Shown piece after piece: positions 49,430 to 58,416 of a DNA stretch of 64,000 nt. How positions within the stretch are numbered: the first letter of the stretch is position 1; each line of letters opens with the position of its first letter. The DNA is taken from contig JAJYSP010000003.1 in assembly GCA_021793515.1 (NCBI GenBank), positions 1 to 64,000 of the forward strand, read 5' to 3'. The DNA is from Actinomycetes bacterium. GTDB lineage: Bacteria > Actinomycetota > Acidimicrobiia > Acidimicrobiales > RAAP-2. A program made the position numbers and the translations under genes. The notes beneath the pieces are model-generated. The model saw only the letters and a list, made by a program, of their open reading frames with translations, did no database searches and was not told the origin of the DNA.

Positions 49430-50238
49430 CCGAGACGGTACTGATCACGGGGTCGGCCGGTGCGATCGGCCGACACCTTCGCCGCACACTGCGCCGTGAC
49501 GGACGGCACCTGGTGCTCGTCGACATCGCCGAGCAGGCCGGGCTCGAGGCCGGCGAGGACGCCGAGATCGTGACGGCGTCCTTCACCGACGCCGGGGCCA
49601 TCGGCGAGGCCTGTGATGGCGTGGACGCGGTCATCCACCTCGGTGGGCTCTCGACGGCCGGGTACGACTTCGCTGACTACCTCGAGGTGAACATCGAGGG
49701 GACCCGCCAGGTGTTCGAGGCCGCGCGCCAGCGGGGCGTTGGACGCGTCGTCTTTGCGAGCAGCCACCACGCCGTTGGCTTCCACCCGAACACCCCGGGT
49801 TCGGTCGTGCCCGACTACCTCTTCGCGCGTCCCGACAGCTTCTACGGCGTCTCCAAGGTGGCCGGCGAGGCGCTCGCGAGCCTCTACCACGACCGCTACG
49901 GCCTCGACGTGATCTGTGTGCGCATCGGCTCGTACCGCGAGGTGCCGACCGACCAGCGCACCCTGTGGAACTGGCTGTCACCGGGGGACTGCACGCGACT
50001 GTTCGAGGCGACGCTGCGAGCGACCGCACCGGGCTTTCGGGTCGTGTGGGGCGTCTCGGCGAACACGCGTCGCATCGCCTCGCTCGATGAGGCCCGCCTG
50101 ATCGGCTACGAGCCCGTGGACGACGCCGAGGACTACGTCGATGCGGTCTCACCCGAGCCCGAGCCCTGGGACCGAATCGGTGGGCTCTACAGCGAGTCGA
50201 CGATCGACGACCCGCGGGGCTCGAGCACCGCGACGTAG
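49426..50238 (+). CDS. udh: Uronate dehydrogenase-like NAD-dependent epimerase/dehydratase-family enzyme
   Basis: A 270-residue SDR of the extended type. Seen: LITGSAGAIGRHLRRTLRRDG (NAD site), VDAVIHLGGLSTAG, VVFASSHHAVGFHPN (substrate Ser/His as in uronate dehydrogenases), catalytic YGVSK, CVRIGSYREVPTDQRTLWNWLSPGDCTRLF. The last string is typical of Udh, which oxidises D-glucuronate or D-galacturonate to the aldaro-lactone. GTG 49426 follows GAGGGG and overlaps the preceding stop (GTGA). The 3' end overlaps the convergent glycerate kinase gene by 52 bases. It provides the substrate for the glucarate dehydratase two genes upstream. Confidence 0.85.
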   Translation: MTETVLITGSAGAIGRHLRRTLRRDGRHLVLVDIAEQAGLEAGEDAEIVTASFTDAGAIGEACDGVDAVIHLGGLSTAGYDFADYLEVNIEGTRQVFEAARQRGVGRVVFASSHHAVGFHPNTPGSVVPDYLFARPDSFYGVSKVAGEALASLYHDRYGLDVICVRIGSYREVPTDQRTLWNWLSPGDCTRLFEATLRATAPGFRVVWGVSANTRRIASLDEARLIGYEPVDDAEDYVDAVSPEPEPWDRIGGLYSESTIDDPRGSSTAT

Positions 50239-51476
50239 AGGTCACAGAGGTTCCAGCCCGTGTGCCCGCCTTCGATCAGCTGGCCGAGCGCGGCGAGTCC
50301 GCGGTGGCTGTCGTTGTCGGCCTTGATCGCGGCCCAGTCGAGTCCGGCTTCGTTCACCCGAGCGAGAGTCGCGGCGTCGACCCAGGCGCCCGCGACGCCC
50401 TCGACGTAGTCGCGGCCGTCCGAGGAGCGCGCTACGAAGCTCGCCGGCTCGCCGAGCGCGGCGAGCACCGGCGCCATCGTCCAGGCGAGCTCCTGACACC
50501 GTCCCCCGATCCCAGAACCACGCACGTGGACGGTGACCTCGCCGACGCCGAGCACGCAGTGTTGCCCGTGACGCGAGGTGAGGTCGTCGAGCACGGCGGC
50601 AAAACGGGCGGCGAGGTTGTCGACGTCGCCCTGGAGCGACGCGCCGAGGGAGTGGACCTCGTAACCGAGGGCGGCCGCGCGCGCCGTCGCGTGTTCGAGC
50701 AAGAGGGCGGGGTCAGCCACCACGCGGTTCTCGTGGTGGGTGGTGACCGGACGCTGCATCACCGCACGTCGACGCAACGTCGCCGCCTCGATGCGCGCGG
50801 CGAGCGGCCCAGTGGGTATCGCGACGCGCTCGAGCAGTTCGGCGACCTCGCTGGATGACGGCGTGAACTCATAGGTGAGCCCGGACGCGACCCAGGGGGC
50901 GCCCGAGACGACGTTGTCGACCATGATGAGCGTGCGCGAGCGCGGCGTCGTGACCTCGCGCAAGACCGCGCCCCCCGCGATCATCGAGGTGGCCGCGCGC
51001 AGCCGGTTGAGGGTCGTGATGTCGACCCCGGCGCCGAGCGCCGCGCGCCAGAGCTCGGCGAGCCCGTCGAGGCCGAGCGGGTCCGCGGGCCACGCGCATA
51101 GGCTCGAGGCGCCCCCCGACACGAGCACGAGCGTGAGCTCGGCTTCGGTCGGCTCGCGCAGGAACGCGACCAGGCGATGGGCGGCCGCGAGACTGCCGGC
51201 ACCGGGCACGGGATGCTCGCCCACGACCACGGCGTCATCGTCGGGCCGGCGCGCGGCGCCGCTCGCGTCGCTGATGATCAGGTGTCGCTTCACCCGTGTG
51301 CCGAGCGCGGACCTCGCGGCGTCACTCATCTCGCCGGCCGCCTTACCGATCGCGACGAGGTCAACGCTCGACTCGGCCACGTCGGCGAGTGCCGTCGCCA
51401 CCTGGTTGGTGAGGTCGAGGGTCTCCAGCCACGAGGCGGCGACTTCGAGCGCGTCGGTCGTCGGGCTAGACGTCAC
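50187..51476 (-). CDS. Glycerate 2-kinase (DUF4147/MOFRL family)
   Basis: A 429-residue kinase forming 2-phosphoglycerate from glycerate. Seen: VDLVAIGKAAGEMSDAA, VGEHPVPGAGSLAAAHRLVAFL, LVLVSGGASSLCAWPADPLGLDGL, LNRLRAATSMIAGG, MVDNVVSGAPWVASG, and the C-terminal MOFRL domain with LGVGEVTVHVRGSGIGGRCQELAW, SSDGRDYVEGVAGAWVD and NDSHRGL. I choose GTG 51476, which follows AACAGGAGC at good spacing; an upstream in-frame ATG (51503) lies inside a palindromic operator. It completes the uronate pathway by returning the product to glycolysis. Confidence 0.92.
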   Translation of the reverse strand: MTSSPTTDALEVAASWLETLDLTNQVATALADVAESSVDLVAIGKAAGEMSDAARSALGTRVKRHLIISDASGAARRPDDDAVVVGEHPVPGAGSLAAAHRLVAFLREPTEAELTLVLVSGGASSLCAWPADPLGLDGLAELWRAALGAGVDITTLNRLRAATSMIAGGAVLREVTTPRSRTLIMVDNVVSGAPWVASGLTYEFTPSSSEVAELLERVAIPTGPLAARIEAATLRRRAVMQRPVTTHHENRVVADPALLLEHATARAAALGYEVHSLGASLQGDVDNLAARFAAVLDDLTSRHGQHCVLGVGEVTVHVRGSGIGGRCQELAWTMAPVLAALGEPASFVARSSDGRDYVEGVAGAWVDAATLARVNEAGLDWAAIKADNDSHRGLAALGQLIEGGHTGWNLCDLYVAVLEPRGSSIVDSL

Positions 51477-51489
51477 GTGGCTCCTGTTC

Positions 51490-51509
51490 GTAGGTTTGCG
51501 CAAATCTAC
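51490..51509. promoter_or_regulatory. LacI-type palindromic operator candidate upstream of glycerate kinase
   Basis: GTAGGTTTGCGCAAATCTAC is a 20-base dyad with one mismatched pair around a perfect TTTGCGCAAA core. Even-length palindromes with a central CG are typical LacI-family sites. It lies 13 bases upstream of the glycerate kinase GTG and about 120 bases upstream of the divergent aldehyde dehydrogenase, so one regulator could control both. Confidence 0.55.
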
Positions 51510-51631
51510 CTACTCGGCGGTTACCCCGCGGTTCACCCCGGGTCGCGTGGGCTGTGTCGAGCACGAGGAAATCGAAGTAGAAATGGGGTAGGCGTCACGG
51601 TTGACGTCACGATTCCAGAAGGGAAAGAACA

Positions 51632-52996
51632 ATGTCGTTCACCGCGATCAATCCAGCCACCGAAGAGGTGATCGCCTCCTACGAGGCGCACACACCCGAG
51701 CAGATCGAGGCGGCCCTCGCCGCGTCGGTCAGCGCCTTCAAGAGCTGGCGCAACACGCCGTTCAAGGACCGCGGCGAACTGATGGTGCGCGCCGCCCAGC
51801 TGCTCGAGGACGAGCTCGACACCGCTGCAGCGATGCTGACCGCCGAGATGGGCAAGACCTTCACCTCCGCCAAGGGCGAGGTGATGAAGTGCGCGACCAC
51901 GATGCGCTACTACGCCGAGCACGCCGAGTCGCTGCTCAGTGAGGAGATCATCGCCTCCCCGGCCACGCGCAGCGGCATCCGCTACGAGCCGCTCGGCACG
52001 GTGCTCGCGGTGATGCCGTGGAACTTCGCGCTCTGGCAGGCGGTGCGCTTCGCCGCGCCGTCGATGATGGCCGGCAACGTCGGCATCTTGAAGCACGCCC
52101 ACAACGTGCCCGGCTCGGCGCTCTACCTCGAGGGCCTCTTCCTGCGCGCGGGCTTCCCGACCGGGGTCTTCGCCAACCTCTTCCTCGGTCACCGCGAGCT
52201 GGCCGACATGATCGCCGACGACCGGGTCGCCGCGGTGACCCTCACCGGTTCCGAGATCGCCGGCAAGATCGTCGGCGCCCAGGCGGGCGCGTACTTAAAG
52301 AAGTGCGTGCTCGAACTCGGTGGCTCAGACGCCTTCATCGTCGCGAGCTCGGCTGACATGGCGCGCACGGTGCCGATGGCGGTCACCGCGCGGGTCCAGA
52401 ACAACGGGCAGAGCTGCATCGCCGCCAAGCGCTTCATCGTCGTCGAGGAGCGAGCCGAGGAGTTCATCGACGCGTTCGCCAAGGCCATGAGCGAAGTCGT
52501 CGTCGGTGACCCGATGGACCCCAAGACGGTCGTCGGCCCGATGGTCAACGCTGAGCAACGCGAGCTGCTCCACGCCCAGGTCCAGGACTCGCTCGACAAG
52601 GGCGCGGTCCTTCGCACCGGTGGCGTTATCCCCGAGGGGCGCGGCTTCTACTACCCGCCGACGGTCCTTACGAACGTGCCGCACGACTCGCGCGCCGGCG
52701 CTGAGGAGCTCTTCGGGCCCGTCGCGGTCGTCGAGGTCGTGAAGAACCTCGCCGAGGCGATCGAGTTCGCCAACTCCTCGCCGTGGGGCCTCGGCGGCTC
52801 GATCTGGGCGACTGACCCGCGCGAGATCGAGCAGGCGATCGCCGGGGTCGAGGCCGGGATGGTCTTTGCCAACGCGATCGTCGCCTCCACCCCTGAGCTG
52901 CCCTTCGGTGGCATCAAGCGCTCCGGTTACGGGCGTGAGCTGTCGGCCCAGGGCATCCGCGAGTTCACGAACGTGAAGACGTTTTACATCGCCTAA
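51632..52996 (+). CDS. Aldehyde dehydrogenase (succinate-semialdehyde dehydrogenase-like)
   Basis: A 454-residue NAD(P)-dependent aldehyde dehydrogenase. Seen: INPATEEVIASY, PLGTVLAVMPWNFALWQ, FTGS-type TLTGSEIAGKIVG, catalytic Glu in LELGGSDAFIV, catalytic Cys in NNGQSCIAAKRFIV (about 267), ELFGPVAVVEVV, and PFGGIKRSGYGRELSAQGIREFTNVKT. Wording matches the GabD/succinate-semialdehyde group found in mycobacteria. ATG 51632 follows AGAAGGGAAAG. It is divergent from glycerate kinase and may share its operator. An aldarate-derived semialdehyde is an alternative substrate suggested by location. Confidence 0.88.
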   Translation: MSFTAINPATEEVIASYEAHTPEQIEAALAASVSAFKSWRNTPFKDRGELMVRAAQLLEDELDTAAAMLTAEMGKTFTSAKGEVMKCATTMRYYAEHAESLLSEEIIASPATRSGIRYEPLGTVLAVMPWNFALWQAVRFAAPSMMAGNVGILKHAHNVPGSALYLEGLFLRAGFPTGVFANLFLGHRELADMIADDRVAAVTLTGSEIAGKIVGAQAGAYLKKCVLELGGSDAFIVASSADMARTVPMAVTARVQNNGQSCIAAKRFIVVEERAEEFIDAFAKAMSEVVVGDPMDPKTVVGPMVNAEQRELLHAQVQDSLDKGAVLRTGGVIPEGRGFYYPPTVLTNVPHDSRAGAEELFGPVAVVEVVKNLAEAIEFANSSPWGLGGSIWATDPREIEQAIAGVEAGMVFANAIVASTPELPFGGIKRSGYGRELSAQGIREFTNVKTFYIA

Positions 52997-53001
52997 CGGA
53001 T

Positions 53002-53021
53002 CGGTCGCTTCGACGCGACCG
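53002..53021. terminator. First hairpin after the aldehyde dehydrogenase gene
   Basis: CGGTCGC (53002-53008) pairs with GCGACCG (53015-53021) around a 6-base loop, 5 bases after the stop codon. It is the upstream member of a tandem pair. Confidence 0.45.
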
Positions 53022-53037
53022 CATCGGTAGTGAACGT

Positions 53038-53063
53038 CGCGCTGGCACGTGAGTGCCAGCGCG
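53038..53063. terminator. Rho-independent-like terminator after the aldehyde dehydrogenase gene
   Basis: Perfect 11-base stem CGCGCTGGCAC / GTGCCAGCGCG with a GTGA tetraloop, followed by the T-rich TCGTTCGTCT. It is well placed to end the aldehyde dehydrogenase transcript. Confidence 0.75.
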
Positions 53064-53157
53064 TCGTTCGTCTATCGGGCGTGTCGCGACCACGATGCGC
53101 CTCGGCTCTCGCGACAGAGCCCGTCGTCCCACTGGTGGGACGGACCGAAAACGTCGA

Positions 53158-53511
53158 TCAACCCGCCCGCGGGATGCTCGCGGCCACGGCCTCGGGATCG
53201 GCGCAACCCACGATCCACTCGTCGTAGGGCTGGTCGCGCAGCGAGACGCGCACCCCGCGCGGGGTGTCGTGGTGCACCGCCGCGAAGATCGTGCGACGCA
53301 CCCCGTGGACCGAGGCGACCTCGATGACCCGCGGGATGCGCGTGCCGGCGCGTAGTCCGACGATGTCGGCCGCGCCGTGGGCGTCATCGAGTACCTCCAC
53401 GCCGGTGATCGCGGTGAGTGGCGCGCGAAGATCACCGTGGATGCCCTCGACCTTCTCGGCGCTCGTGAGTCGAAGGGTCAGATCGGTTGCACCGATCACC
53501 AATTCGGCCAT
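53158..53511 (-). CDS. Small PH-like-domain protein of unknown function
   Basis: A 117-residue soluble protein: AELVIGATDLTLRLTSAEKVEGIHGDLRAPLTAITGVEVLDDAHGA, then GTRIPRVIEVASVHGVRRTIFAAVHHDTPRGVRVSL and EWIVGCADPEAVAASI. The succession of strands with 'I.GVEV..DA' and a final helix matches small bacterial PH-like domains. Function is unknown. ATG 53511 follows GGGAGGTT. It is divergent from the HD-GYP gene and isolated from other genes. Confidence 0.72.
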   Translation of the reverse strand: MAELVIGATDLTLRLTSAEKVEGIHGDLRAPLTAITGVEVLDDAHGAADIVGLRAGTRIPRVIEVASVHGVRRTIFAAVHHDTPRGVRVSLRDQPYDEWIVGCADPEAVAASIPRAG

Positions 53512-53640
53512 GACAACCTCCCGTGATGGCCCCGACGTCCGAGTGTAGGCGGGGCCGGCGCCGCTCGCGGAATTCAGACGCGCCCGATGTGCCCACCGTA
53601 TGCTGCACTCATTGGCCGGTTCGACTGACGAGGGGGGCTC

Positions 53641-55160
53641 ATGAGCGAGTTTCACGCCAGCGATCGGTTCGATGGTCGCCTACGCTCATTGTTGAGCGAG
53701 AGCGAGTTCCTCGCGACGACGTCGGTCGGTGTCGTGCTCTTCGACAAACGCGGCGTGATCGTCGACTGCAACGAATCCGTGGTGCAGCTCATCGGGGGCA
53801 CGCGTGAGACGTTGATCGGTCGAACCGCGTTCGACGACGACTGGGACGCGGTGAACCGGGAGGGCAAGCCCTTCGGTCCCGCCGACATCCCCGGCGCGCG
53901 CACGGCCGAGACGGGTGAGCCGACGGCGAACGCGATCATGGGCGTGAACGTCGCCGACGGGACACGTCGGTGGTTCACCGTCGACGTCTGCGCGGCCGTG
54001 GTTGACGGTTCCATCAAGGGTGTCATCTCGTCGTACTTCGACCTCACCGAGCAGGTCGTTCGTGAACGGTTCCTCGAACTGCTGACCGAGGTCCAACGCG
54101 CCACGACGGTCGCGTCCGACGCAAACGCGTTTCTCGCGAGCGCCTGTCACGCCTTCGTCTCGGTCGGCGGCTACGGGCTCACGTCAATCGCGCGGCGAAG
54201 TCCCGACCGGTCCCATCTCGAGATCGTCGCGCGGGCCGGGACCACGGACGTCGTGGACGACCACGTCACCGCTGGCGTGCGCGCCGACGCGGATGACGAC
54301 CCCGTCGTCGGCGCCATCGACACCGGGCTCGTTCAGGTGCGCCTCGACGTCAGTGATGACGGGGCCGGGTGGCGACGCGTCCTGGCTCGGTCGGGCCTGC
54401 GCTCGGTGGTGGCCATTCCGCTCGTGCTCGACCAGCAACCGAGTTGTCTCGTGGTCGCGTCGCGCCACCGCTTCGAGTTCAGCGAGCGCATCGTCGAGGG
54501 TCTCGTGCATATCGCGAATGGGATCGAGTTCGGCGCCGCGCACGTCGCCTCGATGAACCAACTCGAACGCTCGCTCGACGGCACGATCGCCGCCCTTGCG
54601 CGCATGACTGAGAACCGCGACCCCTACACCGCGGGCCACCAGTTGGGCGTGGGTCGTCTCGGTGAGGCCATCGCCCGCGAACTCGGCCTCGACGACGCGA
54701 TTGCGCGGCTGATCCGCCAGAGCGGCGTCGTGCACGATATCGGCAAGATCTCGATACCCGCCGAGATCCTCACGCGGCCAGGTCGGCTGAACGAGTTGGA
54801 GTACACGCTGATCAAGAAGCACCCCGAGGTCGGCGCCGACATCCTCACCGAGGCGTCGCTGCCGTGGCCGATCGCCGAGGTCGCCCACCAGCACCACGAG
54901 CGGGTCGACGGCTCGGGCTACCCCGACGGGCTCGTCGGCACGGCCATCTCGCTGCCAGCGCGCATCATTGCCGTCGCCGACGTCATCGAGGCGATGACCA
55001 CCACCGCCCGTATCGCGCGGGGCTCGGCCTCGAGGTCGCCCTCGACGAGGTGCGAAGCGGCGCGGGACGGCTCTACGACGCCGACGTCGTCGAGGCCTGT
55101 CTCGCCGTCTTCGCCTCGGGCTACGTCTTGGCCTCCAACTTCGGGTTTGCGCCGGCGTAA
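53641..55160 (+). pseudogene. PAS-GAF-HD-GYP cyclic-di-GMP phosphodiesterase (3), frameshifted near its end
   Basis: A third paralog of the HD-GYP genes at 14.7 and 16.3 kb. PAS (about 20-145), GAF (about 155-300) and HD-GYP are all present with DPYTAGHQLGVG, catalytic VHDIGK, QHHERVDGSGYPDGL and AVADVIEAMTT. Then, where both paralogs read HRPxRP, a single C is missing at about 55002-55003. The normal ending (HRPYRAGLGLEVALDEV ... SNFGFAPA, stop at 55158-55160) is in another frame. As written, translation would run on to 55890, antisense to the potassium channel gene. Loss of one base in a C run is a common sequencing error, but a real mutation is possible. The start is ATG 53641 with GAGGGGGG just upstream. 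Confidence 0.85.
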
Positions 55161-55164
55161 GATT

Positions 55165-56157
55165 TCATTGACCCGCGGCGAAGTCCGTGAGCGTGGCGAG
55201 TTGGGCCTCGGTGCCCACGCCGATCAGCACGTCGCCGGCCGACATCGTCGCCTCGGGTGGCGGGTTGGTGATGAAGCTGCCGTCGGGACGACGGATGGCG
55301 AGCACGAGCACGCCGGTGTGGTCGTGCAGCCGTGCCGAGCGCAGGGTCTCGCCGGCCAGGCGCGAGTCGGGCGCGATGATCGACTCGCTGAGTCGGAACT
55401 GCAAGCTGCCGTCGTGCATGACCACGTCCACGAAGTCCACGACGTGGGGTTGGGTCACGAAGGAGGCCATACGGTCGCCGCCGAGCTGCTGGGGATTGAC
55501 GACGCGGTCAGCCCCGGCCCGCTGGAGCTTCAGCTCCGAGGACTGGCTGCGGGCGCGTGCGATGATCTGCACGTCGGACTTCAGCGACTTGCTCGCGACC
55601 GTGACGTAGAGGTTGTCCGCGTCGGTGTCGAGGGCGGCGACCACGGTTGCGGCCCGCTCGATGCCCGCGCGGATGAGCACGTCGTCGTCGGTCACGTCCC
55701 CGACCACCGTCGGGTAGGGGAGCTCGGCCAGACGCTCACCGTCTCGGTCGACGACGACCACGTCGCGCCCGGCATTGGTGAGGAACCGTGCGACCTCGCT
55801 ACCGACGCGGCCCCAGCCGCAGACGATCACGTGGTGGTTCATTCGCGCGATGGTACGTTCCACTTTGTTTCTCCTCACTCGACTGCGTAGGTGGCCGTCG
55901 ACGAACAGTTCGAGGACGACCGAGAAGGCGTAGAGCGCCGTGCCCACGCCCACCAGCATCAAGAAGATCGCGAAGACCTTGTCGCCGGTGTCGAGCGGGT
56001 GCGGTGTCGAAAAGCCCAGCGTGGTGACCGTCGAGACGGTCATGAAGACGCTGTCGAGGGGCGAGTACCTGAGGGCGAGGAACCCGACGACGCCGATCAC
56101 GAGCACGAGGGCGAGCGCCAACAGGGCCACTCGCACGCGCCGGAACGGATCACCCAT
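55165..56157 (-). CDS. Potassium channel-like protein with RCK (TrkA-N/TrkA-C) domains
   Basis: A 330-residue two-helix channel: TM1 (about 10-29), a pore helix and filter, TM2 (about 60-83), then an RCK Rossmann domain (HVIVCGWGRVGSEVARFL, about 108-125; VVVDRDGERLAELPYPTVVGDVTDDDVL) and a TrkA-C domain (about 245-328). The filter reads TVTTLGFST where potassium channels have TTVGYGD, so selectivity may differ. It controls membrane potential or osmotic balance, gated by ligands on the RCK ring. The start is ATG 56157. The gene end lies 4 bases from the frameshifted HD-GYP gene end. Confidence 0.85.
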   Translation of the reverse strand: MGDPFRRVRVALLALALVLVIGVVGFLALRYSPLDSVFMTVSTVTTLGFSTPHPLDTGDKVFAIFLMLVGVGTALYAFSVVLELFVDGHLRSRVRRNKVERTIARMNHHVIVCGWGRVGSEVARFLTNAGRDVVVVDRDGERLAELPYPTVVGDVTDDDVLIRAGIERAATVVAALDTDADNLYVTVASKSLKSDVQIIARARSQSSELKLQRAGADRVVNPQQLGGDRMASFVTQPHVVDFVDVVMHDGSLQFRLSESIIAPDSRLAGETLRSARLHDHTGVLVLAIRRPDGSFITNPPPEATMSAGDVLIGVGTEAQLATLTDFAAGQ

Positions 56158-56196
56158 GGTCGGAGCCTACCGACGGCTCCGACGCGAAGCCGGTGG

Positions 56197-58416
56197 CTAC
56201 TCGACCAGGCAGTGCACGAAGAGTGAGGCCGCGTCGCCCGTGCCGATCGTCTCGGCGCCGTGGATCAGCGTCTCGAGGCCGGGGTAGGCGCGGTTGAACG
56301 CTTCGGCGAACTTGAGGTACTCGACGATGCGCGAATTAAAGCGCTCACCGGGCACGAGCAGGGGGATCCCCGGCGGGTAGGGCGTGAGCAGCACCGCGGT
56401 CGCGCGTCCGTCGAGCTCGGCGACGGGGACCGCTTCGACCTGGCGACGCGTCATGGCCGCCCAGGCGTCACTCGGCAGCATGGCGGCCGTGACCGGGGCT
56501 ACGTAGGTGTCGGTGGTGAGCCGCGCGACGTCGCGGGCGCGGTAGAACTCGTGGATGCCCTGACAGAGGTCGGCGAGGCCGACCCCCGCGTAGCGCGCGG
56601 TCGCGTAGTGGCTCATCACCTGGCCAACGGGCAGGTTGTTGTCGTAGGCGTCCTTGAAGCGGCGCAGCTGGGTGATGAGGGTGTTCCAGCGGCCCCGGGT
56701 CGCCCCGATGGTGAAGAGCGCGAGGAACGAGTAGAGGCCGGTCTTCTCCACGATGACCCCGTGTTCGGCGAGGTAGCGCGTGAGTACGGCCGCGGGCACG
56801 CCGCGCTCGGCGAAGCTGCCGGTGAGGTCGAGCCCCGGGGTCATGACCGTGACCTTCAAGGGGTCGAGCATGGTGAAGCTCGACTGCACGTCATGAAAGC
56901 CGTGCCAGTCGACGTCGGGCTCGATCTCCCAGTCGGGTCGCTCGCCGATCCCCTGGCGAAGCGGCGTGTCTGGCCCCCAGACCGAGAACCACCAGCTGTC
57001 CTCGAGCTCCTCTGCGATGCGGATGATCGCGCGACGAAACTCCAGGGCCTCGGTGAGGGCCTCTTCGACGAGCGCGGTGCCGCCGGGCCGGTCCATCATC
57101 GAGGCCGCGACGTCACAGGACGCGATGATCGCGTACTGGGGCGACGTCGAAGTGTGCATGAGGAAGGCCTCGTTGAAGATCTGCTGGTCGAGGTGCTCGG
57201 TCGTGGACTCCTGGACGAGGATCTGGCTCGCTTGGGAGAGCCCCGCGAGCAGCTTGTGGGTCGACTGGGTCGCAAAGACCAACGACGACGCACAGCGCGC
57301 CCGGTCCCGCCCGATGGCGTGCATACCCCGGTAGAAGTCGTGGAACGTCGCGTGGGGCAACCACGCCTCGTCGAAGTGGAGCACGTCGATCTCACCGTCG
57401 AGCAGCTCCTTGATGGCGTCGACGTTGTAGATGATCCCGTCGTAGGTGCTCTGGGTGAGCGCGAGCATGCGCGGGGTGACTGACTTATCGGCGATGAACG
57501 GGTTCGCCTCGATCTTCTCGCGGATGCTCACCATGGTGAACTCGTGTCGCGGGATCGGCCCGATGATCCCGGCCTGGTTGCGCGTCGGGGTGAGGAAGAT
57601 CGGGATCGCCCCGGTGAGGATGATCGCGTGCAGCACCGACTTGTGGCAGTTGCGGTCCACGACCACGACGTCGCCCGGGCTCACCATCGCGTTCCACACG
57701 ATCTTGTTGGACGTCGAGGTCCCGTTGGTCACGAAGTAGAGGTGGTCCGCCGAGAAGATCCGCGCCGCGTTGCGCTCGGCGTCAAAGACCGGACCGGTGT
57801 GGTCGAGCAGCTGGCCGAGGTCCTCGACCGCGTTGCAGACGTCGGCGCGCAGCATGTTCTCGCCGAAGAACTGGTGGAACATCGTGCCCACCGGGCTCTT
57901 TAAGAACGCGGCCCCACCCGAGTGGCCCGGAGCGTGCCAGGAGTTGGCGCCGCTGTCGACGTAGGCGGTGAGGGCGGCGAAGAACGGGGGCGCGATTGAC
58001 TCGAGGTAGGTCCGCGCGGCGTGGGCGACGCCGCGCGCGACGTAGTCGTCGGTCTCTTCGACGGTGTTCACGAAGCCGTTGACGTCCTTTAAGACCGCGA
58101 GGGGAATCGAGGTCGCCGTGATCCGTCCGGCGAAGAGGTAGATGGGCACGGTCGCGTTCTTTGCGCGCACGGCCTCGACGAACTCGACCGCGCGGGCCTG
58201 GTCGAGCTCGTCGGTCTCGTCGTCGGTCGCGCAGTAGACGAAGGCGCTCACGCGACTCGAGAGGTCCGCGAGGGTGGTCGCGTCGGCGGTGTTGCTGCGG
58301 CGAAGCACCGTGAGACCGGTGCGCTCGATCGCGGTGGCGAGCCCGTCGACGGGCGAGTCGAGGTGGGCGACTCGCACGGGGTCCTCGATGAGCAGGACGG
58401 GGAAGTTGACGTTCAT
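56197..58416 (-). CDS. Class-I Orn/Lys/Arg decarboxylase (PLP fold type I)
   Basis: A 739-residue enzyme of the AdiA/CadA/SpeC type: an N-terminal flavodoxin/receiver-like wing domain (about 1-125), the PLP core with NSWHAPGHSGGAAFLKSPVG, VTNGTSTSNKIV, LHFDEAWLPHATFH, the Schiff-base Lys in FATQSTHKLLAGLSQASQI (about 390), and the C-terminal domain with YPPGIPLLVPGER. It decarboxylates a basic amino acid; sequence cannot decide among ornithine, lysine and arginine. The ATG overlaps the stop of a CtlX-type citrulline hydrolase gene (ATGA), which would supply ornithine and so favours putrescine formation. An Lrp/AsnC regulator is divergent from this pair. Confidence 0.9.
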   Translation of the reverse strand: MNVNFPVLLIEDPVRVAHLDSPVDGLATAIERTGLTVLRRSNTADATTLADLSSRVSAFVYCATDDETDELDQARAVEFVEAVRAKNATVPIYLFAGRITATSIPLAVLKDVNGFVNTVEETDDYVARGVAHAARTYLESIAPPFFAALTAYVDSGANSWHAPGHSGGAAFLKSPVGTMFHQFFGENMLRADVCNAVEDLGQLLDHTGPVFDAERNAARIFSADHLYFVTNGTSTSNKIVWNAMVSPGDVVVVDRNCHKSVLHAIILTGAIPIFLTPTRNQAGIIGPIPRHEFTMVSIREKIEANPFIADKSVTPRMLALTQSTYDGIIYNVDAIKELLDGEIDVLHFDEAWLPHATFHDFYRGMHAIGRDRARCASSLVFATQSTHKLLAGLSQASQILVQESTTEHLDQQIFNEAFLMHTSTSPQYAIIASCDVAASMMDRPGGTALVEEALTEALEFRRAIIRIAEELEDSWWFSVWGPDTPLRQGIGERPDWEIEPDVDWHGFHDVQSSFTMLDPLKVTVMTPGLDLTGSFAERGVPAAVLTRYLAEHGVIVEKTGLYSFLALFTIGATRGRWNTLITQLRRFKDAYDNNLPVGQVMSHYATARYAGVGLADLCQGIHEFYRARDVARLTTDTYVAPVTAAMLPSDAWAAMTRRQVEAVPVAELDGRATAVLLTPYPPGIPLLVPGERFNSRIVEYLKFAEAFNRAYPGLETLIHGAETIGTGDAASLFVHCLVE

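Noticed and set aside
55161-55890. Read-through C-terminus of the third HD-GYP frame
   Set aside because: It is antisense to the RCK channel gene and arises only from the missing base near 55002.
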